Assembly (NCBI GenBank): GCA_951828385.1
Contig: OX639973.1
Span: 372,001-436,000, forward strand
Length of the DNA stretch: 64,000 bases
Source of the DNA: an uncultured Poribacteria bacterium
GTDB taxonomy: Bacteria > Poribacteria > WGA-4E > WGA-3G
Reading direction: 5' to 3'
The notes under the pieces were generated by a model. The model was not told where the DNA came from, did not search any database, and was given only the letters and a program-made list of their open reading frames with translations. Below, in pieces: positions 51,061 to 61,900 of the stretch (positions are counted from its first letter, which is position 1; every line of letters begins with the position of its first letter). Made by a program: the position numbers and the translations under genes.

Positions 51061-54000
51061 TTAGAAATAAGACCTGCCGAGTGAGTTGCCGACCCCGAAG
51101 GCGTTGTAAGGTGTCCCGGCTGGTAATGTTCGGATGCCCCACGTTTCCGTTGTTGCGTCATAACCGACACCCATTGAAACTGCTGGCTCTTGGATGAGAC
51201 TGACTTGGAACGTGAAGTCTTGACGGACGTTGTCGTAAGGGGGTTCGCGTTTAATACCGATTCGACTCCAAGAAATCCGGAGGTTCCAATCGTGTAGGTT
51301 CCGCGTCATACTTAAACGTTGTTGATAAAACTGTCCATCAATCGGATAATAGATGAGACTGGCATTAAATTCGAGGTTTCGGCTCAAACGGTACCGTCCG
51401 GTAGCAGTAATGGAACGGGAGGCACGCCTTGCGGTATGCCTTTTGCTAAAAGAACTACCAATACTAACGTTCCAAGACTGTCGGGTGTAGCGGATGTTGG
51501 AACGGAACCCGACCAACTTAAACTGTTTTCCATCATCTGGGTGCGGATTGGGGTCGTGCGTCATCCGGATGGTCATGTTAAGGTTTCGACTCGGAAGCGG
51601 AACGATGGTAACATCGCTCTCAATCGGTTCAAACTGCCGTTCATATAAGGGGTCAAATTCAGTGAAATCGGCAGTCAGCCGCGTATCAAAATACATGATC
51701 CGATGCGGCGATTGGCTCCGCCGGGTTTTGATCTCAATCCCGGTATTGAAACTATAGGTAAGACGTTTTCGCTCATAAAAATAGGTGCTGGGCCCGAACG
51801 GATAGAGGTTATCATCTCTATCAACGGCAGGTTGGTAATCATACCGGAGTGAGGATTGAATTTCGTGCCGTAATTTCCGCAGCCCTGGGATAAAACTGAC
51901 GTTGTAGATGCGAAAGAGGGTATTCGTAGCCGATCCGTTAAAACTGAAAACGCCCCGAAAAATGTTCTTGTTTTGATCCTGGTCTCGGTCGTGCCAAACT
52001 GTATTTGAGTTGAGATTAAGGTTCAGCTGCAATTCCCGTAAAGGCGTAATAAGGAGGGTTGATTGTTTGCGGACATCAAATCCGAGGTCCATCGTTTTCA
52101 GGAATACATCTCTTTCTTCTTCACTGTCTTTATTGCGAAATACCTCTCTAAAGAAGTTGCCGAGTTCAATATCAAAGTCAATACTTGTGCTTTCAAGCGT
52201 TGGAAACGTGAGCATTGAGAGGAACGGCTTCTCCGTTTGGAGTTTTTCAGCCACCGTTACCATGCTGTCGTTGAGGGTAGAAAAGAGTGGAAACGCGCTG
52301 AGGCGCATCCGTGAAAAGTTCACGGTTAATCGGGGAAGTTTCTGTAACGACCTTGTGCCTTCACCCGTGAAATCGTGGATGTGCCGGATTTCAAGCCTAC
52401 TTGTGATGTCTCCAATAGTCTCTCGTGAAAACTTCAGATTCCCATTTTCATCAAGATCATAAAAATCAACTGTGGATAAACCGGTTCCATAAGTGAGTAT
52501 CGCAAAAGAATTGAGTGTGGATTGATTCGGGAGTTGGTATTCTTCTTTATAACTCTGGGATCGAAGTTCTGTTCTGCCACTGAAACTGATGGGTCTTCGC
52601 CCCTCTTGGCGGTTATCCCACGGCGTATAGATGGAATGTGTGTGTGCCCATCGCGCGATCAGATTGTTACCGGTTCGGATAGCACTTTGTCGCTGAGCGG
52701 AATAAACATCTTTAGTATAGATATAGAGGTCGCCGCGATAGGTACGCTTTCTATCAACTTTGATGAGCCGAAAAGATTTTTTGGTTTGAAGGGGGCGTCT
52801 ACTCAAGTCGCCGGCATACAAATTTTGCGCTTCCGAGGCTACTGGACTCGGGTCTTCCCATCGTCCCCGGAATCCGTGCTTTCGATAAATTTTAAGTGCT
52901 TCCTCATCTTCTGCTCCTTCTTCACCTTCTGCCTCTTCTTCTGTAGCTTCTTCGGTGGCTATGTCTTGGGAATCGGCTTCGTTTTGATCAGGCGTTGCGT
53001 CGTTCTGTTTGTCCGCTTCCGTTTCGTTTTGCTCGGTGTTCTGTGCACCATCAACATCATCTGTTTCGTTCTGCTCGTCGTTCTGTGTATCATCAATATT
53101 AGCGGCATCAGCGTCTTGAACAGGTTGCTCGGTGCTCTGTGCATCATCAACACCATCTGTTTCGTTCTGCTCGTCGTTCTGTGTATCATCAATATTAGCG
53201 GCATCAGCGTCTTGAACAGGTGCTTCCTCAGCGGGAGCAACATCAGCTTCTTGTGGCTGAATAGCCTCAGTAGTATCTTGTGTTGTTTCCTCCGTTTCAG
53301 TGCCTTCCTCGCCCTCTTCAGGTGCAGGATTCATTACACCTTCGTAAAAGGTCTCCCATTCCGCTTCAAATTCCTCTGCGACCGCTTCAAAAGTAGGTGT
53401 TTCTTCTTTTCTGATTAATTGGAAGACGTAGAGTCCTTCAGGCATCGTAATAGGTCGGCGTTCAATGATGTCTCCGGGTTTCTTTAAACGCCTGACAGAG
53501 GACTGCCAAGAAGACTCCATCTCATTTAGTGGCAACCCTTTGCCTTCATTGATTTCGGAGACCGTCGGTTGCGCTACATCAACGAATTCATCGGAAAGCG
53601 TTTCCATTATGTCCGCGGATACCTGCACGAGTTGTTCAAAGGGTTCACCTTCGTGTGCCCGTTTGAGCATATCATCTGCTAATAGGCGGAGTGCATCCTT
53701 TGTATCATCGCTTGCCGTAACAGCGATGTCAATCCGCCGGAGTTGAATCTCGCGCTCACCGTAGACATCAATAACGTGCTCGGCTTTGAGGATGTGAAAC
53801 GCAGAGTCGGTTTGGACGATACCACTAATCTCACCCTCTTGTAACGCGAAGGCAGCTTCTTGTAAAGCGGGCTCAAGCTTAGGTTCACCTTCCTCATCAA
53901 CTTCACCGCGAGCCAGGAAACCGAGGTCGCCGCCATCGTAACGGGTATCCGAATGATCGGAATTACGCTGCGCGAGTTCGGCAAAGTCTGCGCCTTCTTC

Positions 54001-55344
54001 TTGAAGCTGTTTGAGGAGATCTTCCGCCTTCTCTTTGGCACGGGTAACATCAGCATCCGTGATTTTATATTCCAGAAAAAGCTGCTTCAACCAATAGCGA
54101 TCGTATTCACCATCAAGTCGGTCCTGTAATTCTTGGGCTTTTTCTTGTAACTTGGTCCGTTGGTTAGGGGTCACATCCGGCGGAATAGGGATATAAATTT
54201 CTTGGAATTTTGTATCCGAGAACCGATACTTTCCTTCAAAACCGTAACCTTGCCCCCGTCGCGCGCTTCTATCGTAAAGCAACGCACCATCATAACGGCG
54301 TTTACGTGCAATAGGTTGGATGATACTGAGATAGGGGCCTTGGTAGCTATCAGTTCCGAGTTTGACGATAATCTTTGCGACTTTTCCTTTACGAAGATCA
54401 CGGCGAATCGCTGGGAAATAGAAGAGCGGGAACCCACCAATCCGCAAAACGATGTTTTTGGCGATCAACTCCTGATTCATTCGGACAATGACTTCGGTGA
54501 CGCTGAAATAGTAGTGTGGGTGTTTCAGAGAACAGGTGGTCAGCGTTGCGCCTCGGATATAGGATCGGTCTTCCTCTATTTTAAAGATTTCACTCCCACC
54601 GAAGTACCACGGGTCGCTGTATGTAAAGCCGTTGCGTGCAATGCCTTTTTTCGTTTCGAGGTTGAAGATGAGTTCATCAGAGTAGGTTTCTTCATTGCCG
54701 ACCTTGAGATGAACGTTGCCCGATGCCCGCAACAGATTCTCGTCGAAATCCGCCCAGATATGATCCGCCCGCAAAATGACATTTTCGTGTTTGATGAGTG
54801 CATTCCCGTGAATTTGAACGAAATTATCGACAATAGACATATCATCGCCATCGCCGATAACCATACCTTCTTCTGGTATATCAGTCTCCGGATCCAACCG
54901 TTCTGAACTGTTTTCTTCTTCTGGTGCCTGCTCCTCAGAATCGGGGGTTTCCGTCTCAGCGGCAGGCGGTTCAGATGGTTCTTCGGAATCGGGGGTTTCC
55001 GTCTCAGCGGCAGGCGGTTCAGATGGTTCTTCGGAATCAGGGGTCTCCGCCTCAGCGGCAGGCGGTTCAGATGGTTCTTCGGAATCGGGGGTTTCCGTCT
55101 CAGCAGCAGGTGGCTCAGATGGTTCTTCGGAATCGGGAGCTTCGGTCTCAGCAGCAGGCGGCTCAGGCGGTTGGGCTTCTTGCGCTATAACCCCGTGCAT
55201 TGGGAAAAAAAGATAGGCAATGATTAATATGGCTGCCGCTATGCCTGCACGCTTCAGCATAAAAACAAGCGATGCGCGTATTCGCGACGGAAGGTCTGTT
55301 TTGTAAGGGTACACTGCGTTGGCATATTGCTGCTGGTGACTCAT
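51061..55344 (-). CDS. lptD: LptD-like outer-membrane assembly protein with an internal parvulin region
   Basis: About 1427 residues from the ATG at 55344. A hydrophobic N-terminal segment (GIAAAILIIAYLFFPMHGV) acts as signal or anchor. An acidic-proline repeat follows (about 60-145), then an OstA/LptA-like domain at 165-330 (FVQIHGNALIKHENVILRAD, then YSDELIFNLET). From about 415 to 530 lies a parvulin PPIase-type domain (AEDLLKQLQEEGADFAELAQ, then YDGGDLGFLARGEVDE), and a weaker second one extends to about 670. An acidic repeat linker at about 680-810 precedes the C-terminal beta barrel (amphipathic strands such as RLEIRHIHDFTGEG), which would insert LPS-like lipid into the outer leaflet. 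LptD normally lacks a parvulin. It follows a SurA-like gene. Confidence 0.83.
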   Translation of the reverse strand: MSHQQQYANAVYPYKTDLPSRIRASLVFMLKRAGIAAAILIIAYLFFPMHGVIAQEAQPPEPPAAETEAPDSEEPSEPPAAETETPDSEEPSEPPAAEAETPDSEEPSEPPAAETETPDSEEPSEPPAAETETPDSEEQAPEEENSSERLDPETDIPEEGMVIGDGDDMSIVDNFVQIHGNALIKHENVILRADHIWADFDENLLRASGNVHLKVGNEETYSDELIFNLETKKGIARNGFTYSDPWYFGGSEIFKIEEDRSYIRGATLTTCSLKHPHYYFSVTEVIVRMNQELIAKNIVLRIGGFPLFYFPAIRRDLRKGKVAKIIVKLGTDSYQGPYLSIIQPIARKRRYDGALLYDRSARRGQGYGFEGKYRFSDTKFQEIYIPIPPDVTPNQRTKLQEKAQELQDRLDGEYDRYWLKQLFLEYKITDADVTRAKEKAEDLLKQLQEEGADFAELAQRNSDHSDTRYDGGDLGFLARGEVDEEGEPKLEPALQEAAFALQEGEISGIVQTDSAFHILKAEHVIDVYGEREIQLRRIDIAVTASDDTKDALRLLADDMLKRAHEGEPFEQLVQVSADIMETLSDEFVDVAQPTVSEINEGKGLPLNEMESSWQSSVRRLKKPGDIIERRPITMPEGLYVFQLIRKEETPTFEAVAEEFEAEWETFYEGVMNPAPEEGEEGTETEETTQDTTEAIQPQEADVAPAEEAPVQDADAANIDDTQNDEQNETDGVDDAQSTEQPVQDADAANIDDTQNDEQNETDDVDGAQNTEQNETEADKQNDATPDQNEADSQDIATEEATEEEAEGEEGAEDEEALKIYRKHGFRGRWEDPSPVASEAQNLYAGDLSRRPLQTKKSFRLIKVDRKRTYRGDLYIYTKDVYSAQRQSAIRTGNNLIARWAHTHSIYTPWDNRQEGRRPISFSGRTELRSQSYKEEYQLPNQSTLNSFAILTYGTGLSTVDFYDLDENGNLKFSRETIGDITSRLEIRHIHDFTGEGTRSLQKLPRLTVNFSRMRLSAFPLFSTLNDSMVTVAEKLQTEKPFLSMLTFPTLESTSIDFDIELGNFFREVFRNKDSEEERDVFLKTMDLGFDVRKQSTLLITPLRELQLNLNLNSNTVWHDRDQDQNKNIFRGVFSFNGSATNTLFRIYNVSFIPGLRKLRHEIQSSLRYDYQPAVDRDDNLYPFGPSTYFYERKRLTYSFNTGIEIKTRRSQSPHRIMYFDTRLTADFTEFDPLYERQFEPIESDVTIVPLPSRNLNMTIRMTHDPNPHPDDGKQFKLVGFRSNIRYTRQSWNVSIGSSFSKRHTARRASRSITATGRYRLSRNLEFNASLIYYPIDGQFYQQRLSMTRNLHDWNLRISWSRIGIKREPPYDNVRQDFTFQVSLIQEPAVSMGVGYDATTETWGIRTLPAGTPYNAFGVGNSLGRSYF
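53061..53221 (-). repeat. 96-bp coding direct repeat in the lptD linker
   Basis: A stretch encoding about 32 residues rich in D, N, Q and E (QDADAANIDDTQNDEQNETD) is present twice, 96 bases apart, keeping the frame. It lies in the acidic linker between the parvulin region and the barrel. Length variation would be neutral, as expected for a disordered spacer. Confidence 0.7.
54938..55177 (-). repeat. Five 48-bp coding repeats near the LptD N-terminus
   Basis: Five copies of a 16-residue unit (EEPSEPPAAETETPDS and close variants) follow the hydrophobic segment. The 48-base period keeps the frame. The unit is acidic and proline-rich, as expected for an extended periplasmic spacer. Confidence 0.75.
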
Positions 55345-55378
55345 CGGCAAATCGGAATCGCTCTTTCTCAGAGGTTTC

Positions 55379-56674
55379 TTACTCTTTTAGATTAATTTTC
55401 ACGTAGGCGTTTTCAAGCAATTTATGGGTGTACGCGTCCCATTCTTCCTGAAATCGCTGTTGACGGAGTATTACGGTAATCTGTGTTTTCTCCGCTTCAG
55501 TCAAGCCGGGACTATCCCGTTCGTCAACTTTGAAGATGTGGAGTCCAAGTTCCGTTTCATAAGGTTGACTATAACCACCGGATGCGAGCGGCTCGACGAC
55601 TGCTCTCGTTTTAGGATTGAGTTCGGATAAGGATCGGATGCCGAGATCTCCACCGTTTTCACGCGTTTCATCATCATCTGAATGTGCCAATGCGAGTTTA
55701 CTGAAATCTTCACCCGCCTCCAATTTTGCGTAAACTCCGTCAGTCTGCTTGCGTGTGTCTTGTATAGCCGACGGACTCGGCACCAATGGAACAATGAAAT
55801 ACCGAAATTCAATCATCTCGTCCGTTTTATTTTCAACCGTGAAGACATAGAGCCCTCTGTCCCCTTCAATAGGTTCACTGAGTGTACCTATCGTCAAGTT
55901 TGTGAGTGAATCTTGGAAGAGCTTCGGAAATTTACTGAGTTCTTCGGTGGAAGCTTTTATGAGATCGCCTGTCTGCTTGGAGGTATCATAACGTTTTGCG
56001 ACATCTTCAAACTTCGCGCCCCCTGTTTCGATCTGATTAAGTGCTTTTTTGACGTTTTCATAAGCGGCATCGCGATCTGCTTGGTTGGGTTTAAAGGCGA
56101 TAAACATGTGTCGTAAATGGACTTTATCCGCTTTAGTTGATAGTTGATCTCGATTTTCTTCAAAGAATTTTTGGATTTCACTATCGCGTATCTGTAATCG
56201 GGGTACAATTCTGCCCATAACAAGTTTCTCGGTTTTGAGGTTCCGCTCCGATTGCTCACGAAATGCGACGAGTGTCATCCCTTCTCGGTTCAACTGTCTC
56301 TTAAATTCGTCGTCGGTTTCAATTTGATATTTATCTTTAAACTCTTTGATGTACTGTTCCACCTCTATTTCACTGACAGTAATCCTTAATGTCAACGCTG
56401 CTTCCAAAAGTAGCATTTGCCGGATGAGCCTATCCAACAACTCAGATCGTTGGCGTTCAGCCTCATTGAGTGCCTCGCGCTCGCTAAAGCGATAAACTTG
56501 TTGAAGTTCCATCGCGCGCTGATTCACTAAGACATCAAGTTCGCGCTTGGTTACAACATCATCGTTAACGTAAGCAACGATTTTATCAAATGTGCGTGCG
56601 TGAACGCTTGAGATACCGCCACTGATGATAAGAAGGACGATCACCGTGAGATAGACCCCTTTTTTATCCAGCAT
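55379..56674 (-). CDS. surA: SurA-like periplasmic chaperone/peptidyl-prolyl isomerase
   Basis: 431 residues with a signal peptide (VYLTVIVLLIISGGISSVHA). The SurA_N-type helical domain is residues about 30-170 (DKIVAYVNDDVVTKRELDVL). Two parvulin-like domains follow, about 180-290 (ADKVHLRHMFIAFKP, ending GDRGLYVFTVENKTD) and about 295-400 (GEDFSKLALAHSDDDETREN, then GGDLGIRS). SurA delivers outer-membrane beta-barrel proteins, LptD among them. Here it is 34 bases upstream of the lptD-like gene, which fits that role. The gene is complete. Confidence 0.88.
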   Translation of the reverse strand: MLDKKGVYLTVIVLLIISGGISSVHARTFDKIVAYVNDDVVTKRELDVLVNQRAMELQQVYRFSEREALNEAERQRSELLDRLIRQMLLLEAALTLRITVSEIEVEQYIKEFKDKYQIETDDEFKRQLNREGMTLVAFREQSERNLKTEKLVMGRIVPRLQIRDSEIQKFFEENRDQLSTKADKVHLRHMFIAFKPNQADRDAAYENVKKALNQIETGGAKFEDVAKRYDTSKQTGDLIKASTEELSKFPKLFQDSLTNLTIGTLSEPIEGDRGLYVFTVENKTDEMIEFRYFIVPLVPSPSAIQDTRKQTDGVYAKLEAGEDFSKLALAHSDDDETRENGGDLGIRSLSELNPKTRAVVEPLASGGYSQPYETELGLHIFKVDERDSPGLTEAEKTQITVILRQQRFQEEWDAYTHKLLENAYVKINLKE

Positions 56675-56741
56675 GTGTCTGCTCCTTTAAAGGTGTGACG
56701 CGATCATTAACCGCGCCACACTTATAGTGTTGAAAAATAAA

Positions 56742-57746
56742 CTATTCTTCGGGTTCCGTCTCCGCAGGCGGTTCTTCGGGTTCCGCCTCTGGAATCCGAT
56801 CAATATAGGTTTTGACCTCGGCACGCTCGCGGAGTTTGTTGATCCATTCCGTCATAAGTGCCTCTCGTTTTTCGCGATCCGCTTTCCGCTCTACACTCTT
56901 ACGGACATCCTCATCGTCAAAGGGTTTTTGGAATTCATCGCGAGCTTCATCCTTACGGAACATCATGAAGTATTTCTGTCCTTGGACTTCAAGCTCAATA
57001 ACGTCATCGTGGATTTGACCGATCTCTGCAGAGAAGGCCGCGTCCAAGAAGGGTTCTGTTCCCGACGGATAGGAATCACGACTGAAGTAATCGGTGTCGC
57101 CCGGAGCGGATGGGTTGGCACCGGGACCGACGAGTTCGCCTCGGTCAGAGAGTTCTTGTGCGGCTTCGGCGATGTCTTTCCCCTCTTTGATTTGCGCGGA
57201 GACTTCATCAGCCCGTTCCTTATCTATAAGCGTGATACACAAAAGCCTCACTTGCGCGGGGCGGACGTATTCCTCTTTGTGTGTTTCATAATACGCCATA
57301 TAATCGGCTTCAGACAAGGTGAGTTTATCGTCAACTTCTTGGGTGGTAATTCTTTTAACCATCAACTCGTGAAGATAGTCCTGAACCTTCTTGAGAATTT
57401 CTGCGTCTTCGTTAAGTTTATGATCGCGAGCGAGATTGAGAATTAAGCGACTTTCCGCCATAAGGAGCATGTATGTCTCCAGCCCCTCTTTGTCCTGATA
57501 CTGCCGTTGCTTGTATTCCGGGAGTTCGCTAATCTCTTGCATCATCTCCTCAAGGGTGATGCGCTGTTTACCATTCCACTCAAATTCAGCGATAACTGTT
57601 CCGTCGGCGCCGATGGCCTTGTCGCCACAACTATAAAAGATGGGGTGTGTGGCAAGAATCCCAATTAAAAGTAAAGGGACGACCGGCAGTCGAAGCGTGC
57701 AATCTATTCTACCCATGGATTGGGCAATTCTTGTGAGCATTTTCAA
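56742..57746 (-). CDS. Lipoprotein-like parvulin/SurA_N-related protein, paralog 1
   Basis: 334 residues from a TTG at 57746 behind AAGGAG (an ATG lies two codons on). A hydrophobic N-terminal stretch ends HPIFYSCGD, a lipobox-like site, so it is probably lipidated in the periplasm. A helical domain (RITLEEMMQEISELPEYKQR, then LMLMAESRLILNLARDHK-type) precedes a parvulin-like domain with VRPAQVRLLCITLIDKERAD and DTDYFSRDSYPSGTEPFL. The C-terminal tail is acidic and rich in E and P. It is co-oriented with the SurA gene and a close paralog (57809). Foldase or chaperone activity is likely but not proven. Confidence 0.75.
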   Translation of the reverse strand: MKMLTRIAQSMGRIDCTLRLPVVPLLLIGILATHPIFYSCGDKAIGADGTVIAEFEWNGKQRITLEEMMQEISELPEYKQRQYQDKEGLETYMLLMAESRLILNLARDHKLNEDAEILKKVQDYLHELMVKRITTQEVDDKLTLSEADYMAYYETHKEEYVRPAQVRLLCITLIDKERADEVSAQIKEGKDIAEAAQELSDRGELVGPGANPSAPGDTDYFSRDSYPSGTEPFLDAAFSAEIGQIHDDVIELEVQGQKYFMMFRKDEARDEFQKPFDDEDVRKSVERKADREKREALMTEWINKLRERAEVKTYIDRIPEAEPEEPPAETEPEE

Positions 57747-57808
57747 TTTTAACTCCTTTTCGACCTAACGCTGTGGTTAGGGACATTGCTTCCACAAATG
57801 GAAATAGG

Positions 57809-58783
57809 CTACTGTTCTGACTCCTCGGTCTCCGCTTCCTCAGGTTGCGGTGGCGTTGGAATATTCTCAGCGTAGGTTTTCAATTTGCCTTTTTCGGAGA
57901 TCTCAGCGACCCACTCATTGATGCGTTCGCGTTTCTTTGAACGCTCAACAGTTCTTTCGATATCGCTTTTGACCTCGTCAAATTCCTTTTGTCGTTCGGG
58001 TTGATGTTCCTCTTTCCGGAAGATAAGGTAGAAGGTTTCGTCATTGACATCGACTTCAAAGACAGCATCTGTCATTTCGCCAACTTCTTGAGCGAAAACA
58101 GCTTCTATGAACTCCGTCCAACGCGCTGAAGCGGATTTTGTGAAGAAGTAGGTATTACCGGGATCCTCTGGGTCAGAGCTGCCGGGGCCGTTTGCGGCGA
58201 ATTTTCCTGCTTCAAAAATCTCCTTCGCCATCTCAACGATGTCTTTTCCTGCTTTAATCGCATCAAGCGTTTCGTTAGCGAGGTCCTCATCATCCAGTGT
58301 AATGCAGGTTGCGCGAACCTTTTCATCCTCAATGTACTCGCCGAGATTCCCCTGGTAGTGTGCCATGAGATCGTCAGTTGTATAAATGACCTTGGCATCA
58401 ACTTCCATTTCGGTTAATTTCTCAACCATGAGTTGGTGCGTGTAGTCATCGAGTTTCTTGAGGTGTTCCGGGAGTTTATCAAACCCCTCATCAGCCGCGC
58501 GGAGAATTTTGAGCCGTTCCTCTATTAATTCTTCAAGATATTCGGCTTTATCCACTCGACTCTTATAGTTCTGTTGACGGTAAACGGGTAATTCTGCGAT
58601 TGCAGCGTTTAGATCCGCCAACGAAATTTGGTGTGTGTCGTCGTTCCATTTGTACTCCGCTACAATCACCTGGCTTTCGTCCATATCAGATGCCGGCTGC
58701 TCATGGCTATCCGATTGAACGAACTTCCAAGTCAATAGACAGGTCATGGCGACAACTACAAAAATAGTAATCGTTTTTTTCAT
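57809..58783 (-). CDS. Parvulin/SurA_N-related periplasmic protein, paralog 2
   Basis: 324 residues from the ATG at 58783 behind AAGGAAC; the longer frame upstream is not supported. An N-terminal hydrophobic segment (TITIFVVVAMTCLLTWKFV) is the signal or anchor. The helical part HQISLADLNAAIAELPVYRQ and the parvulin-like part YIEDEKVRATCITLDDEDLA, then NTYFFTKSASARWTEFIEAV, align with the protein at 56742, so the two are paralogs. The C-terminus is acidic. It lies between mfd and its paralog on the same strand. Confidence 0.75.
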   Translation of the reverse strand: MKKTITIFVVVAMTCLLTWKFVQSDSHEQPASDMDESQVIVAEYKWNDDTHQISLADLNAAIAELPVYRQQNYKSRVDKAEYLEELIEERLKILRAADEGFDKLPEHLKKLDDYTHQLMVEKLTEMEVDAKVIYTTDDLMAHYQGNLGEYIEDEKVRATCITLDDEDLANETLDAIKAGKDIVEMAKEIFEAGKFAANGPGSSDPEDPGNTYFFTKSASARWTEFIEAVFAQEVGEMTDAVFEVDVNDETFYLIFRKEEHQPERQKEFDEVKSDIERTVERSKKRERINEWVAEISEKGKLKTYAENIPTPPQPEEAETEESEQ

Positions 58784-58946
58784 ATTTTTAATGTTCCTTG
58801 CGGTTCGGTCAGGTCGGTTTGGAAAATGAAGTGCCTTTCCGTATATCCAGCCTGCCCGCCCCTTCCCAGTAACGGGTGGGGCCCCGGTTAGGCTTACGCG
58901 CTTTGGGCATTGCGCGTAGCACATCTTTTTTTGCTACCTTGCGTTT

Positions 58947-61900
58947 TTAAGACGACTCAACAAACAACCTGAGCGTTTGTTGTAATTCGGTTAATATATT
59001 CACTCCAGTCATCCCCGGCATCCCAATTTTGAGTTGTGCTGGGGGTTGCAACTGAAGGTTGCTATTTTTGTGGATTATTTCAATGAATTTCTTCACATTA
59101 ATTTTCGGTTTCTGTTCATCAAAGGTAACCTTTACCTGCTCTTTTCCAGCAACGATCGCGGTAATACCGAGATTTTGGCTGAGTTGCTTTACGCTGGCAA
59201 TTTCCAGTAACATCTCAGCGGGTTCAGGGATCGCGCCATAGCGGTCCTGAAGTTCCTCGCGGAGTTCTTTCACTGCAGCAGTGTCTTTCAAACCTGCAAT
59301 TTTCTTATAGATGGAGACTTTCTGGCGGCTATCGGGTACATAATCATCGGGAAGATAGGCTTCTACTGGCAGGCTAATGCGTGTTTCCAGCGTTTCCTCA
59401 ACCTTCTCACCTTTTAGCGCCATCACTGCTTCTTCAAGAAGTTTACAATAAAGTTCATAGCCAACAGTGACGATATGTCCATGCTGCTCAGCACCGAGTA
59501 TATTTCCGGTACCTCGAATTTCTAAATCTCGGAGGGCAATCTTAAAACCTGAACCGAGGTCAGTGAATTCCTCAATAACGCGAAGTCGTTTTTGCGCGCC
59601 CTCCGTAATGGCTCGGTCTCGTGGATAGAATAGATATCCATACGCCTGAATGTTGGCACGTCCGACGCGCCCCCGTAACTGATAGAGTTGCGCTAAACCG
59701 AGTGCGTCCGCACGATTAATCAGGATCGTGTTAACGTTCGGTATATCCAGTCCTGATTCAATAATCATTGTACAAACGAGTATATCGTGTTTGTGGCGGA
59801 CAAACTCAAGCATCACAGATTCTAATTCACGTTCTGGCATTTGTCCGTGTGCGACAGCAATGCGTGCGTCCGGTACGAGTTCCTGAAGCGTTATAGCGAT
59901 ATTTTGAATATCTTGAACCCGGTTATGAACGAAAAAGACTTGTCCGCCGCGCGCTAATTCCGCTGTGATCGCTTCTCGAATGACCTCACTATCGTAAGGC
60001 ATCACATACGTCTGGATGGGTAATCGATCTGCGGGTGGCGTATTGATGACGCTGAAATCCCGGATACCGACAAGCGACATGTGGAGTGTCCGCGGGATCG
60101 GTGTAGCCGTCAATGTAAGCACATCGATAGTCTCTTTAAATTGTTTAATTTTTTCCTTATGCTTAACACCAAAACGATGCTCCTCGTCAACGATGAGAAG
60201 CCCGAGATTCTGAAATGCGACTGTCTTGGAAAGCAGACTATGTGTGCCAATCACAACATCAATTGTCCCTTTCGCTAACCTTTCCTTTATCTGTTTAATC
60301 TCCCTCGGCGTACGAAACCGGTTGAGCATCTCAATATTGATAGGAAAAGATTGAAAACGTTTCTCAAAGGTGTCGTAGTGTTGGAGTGCGAGAATCGTTG
60401 TTGGCACGAGAATTGCGACCTGCTTTTCAGCCATGACTGCTTTGAAAGCGGCGCGCAAGGCGACCTCTGTTTTTCCATATCCGACATCTCCACAGACAAG
60501 CCTATCCATCGGTTGCTCATCTTCCATGTCAGTTTTAACGTCCTCAATTGCCTGGAGTTGGTCATCGGTTTCCTGATACGGGAAGAGTGCCTCAAATTCG
60601 GTTTGCCACGGCACCTCAGTCGGAAAACTGTATCCTTTTCGGGCTTGCCGAAGGGCATACAAGTTGAGCAGTTCATCCGCCATCTGTTCAATAGACGCTT
60701 TAACACGTCCTTTTCGTCGATGCCACGCTGTCCCACCGAGCCGGTCCACGCGAGGTTTATGCGTGTTATCTTTGCTCCCGATATATTTCTGAACGAGGTC
60801 TACTTGATAGGTAGGTACATAGAGGGTATTATCATCGCTATATTTAAGGATCAGAAAATCTTGTGATTTGCCGTCAATAGCTAACCGGCGTATCCCGTCA
60901 TAGATAGCAATACCGTGGGAAACGTGGACAACATAATCCCCGACTTTCAGATCAATCAAGCTAAGAATCGGCGTGCCATCTGTAGGGGGTCGGTGTCGGA
61001 TGGTACGGCGTTGACGATTTCCGAAGAGTTCGTCTTCAGAAATAACCATGAGATTTAACTGTTCGTTGAGAAACCCCTCACTGATTGCGCCGACACTGAT
61101 GTCAATATCTGGTGGAAATAAGTCACGCTCGGCTAATATCTCAGTTACGCGTTTTAACTGCTGCGGCGTTTCGCAAAAAAGATGGATGCGTTTCCCTGCG
61201 ACTACCCATGTTTTAACCTGATTGATGATCGTTTGGTAGTTGCCAGATGGTAGGGCGAGCGGTTTCATCTCAAAATGCAGCGGTGTCAATTGACTCTCGG
61301 TAACTTCACGCGGTGGTGCCAAAGATGATGAGATGACGGGGTACCTCTCTAATTCTGCGCTAAGCACTTCAAAGGAGGCTAAGAGGTTCTCCGGTGGCAC
61401 CATGAGGCTGGATTCATCCATCTTTTTTTGATACAATTCCTGCGTCCGTTCCTGCATTTGTGAGGCTTCGCGCTGTTGCCACTGTGGTTCTATCAAGCAG
61501 ACGATTGTATCATCGGAGAGATAGTCCGTCAGCAATTCGGTTTCCGGGACAAGCATGGGTAAAAACGCCTCTATTGCATCATTGAGCGGACAGTCTTGAA
61601 GCGGATATTGAGACGTTGCTTTTGTCAAATGTTGTGTGACTTCCCGGACCGCGTTTATCAGTTGCGGTGTGGGTTGTGCCTGAATGAGCGAATCTGTTTG
61701 GGCGCGCCAATGTTCAATGGATATATCATCGGAAAGTACTTCTCGCAGCGGTGTTAGGGTAACCGATTGAATCGATGCCGTTGAACGTTGCGATATCGGA
61801 TCGAAGGTGCGGATGGTATCAATTTCATCTCCGAAAAATTCAATTCGGACGGGTGTATCCGTTGTCAAGGGATAGACATCAAGGATGTCGCCTCTGCGTG

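Noticed and set aside
52522-53418. 298-residue antisense frame opposite the lptD linker
   Set aside because: It is a hydrophobic artefact produced by the acidic repeats on the other strand.
60351-60866. 171-residue antisense frame opposite mfd
   Set aside because: Shadow of the conserved mfd reading frame.
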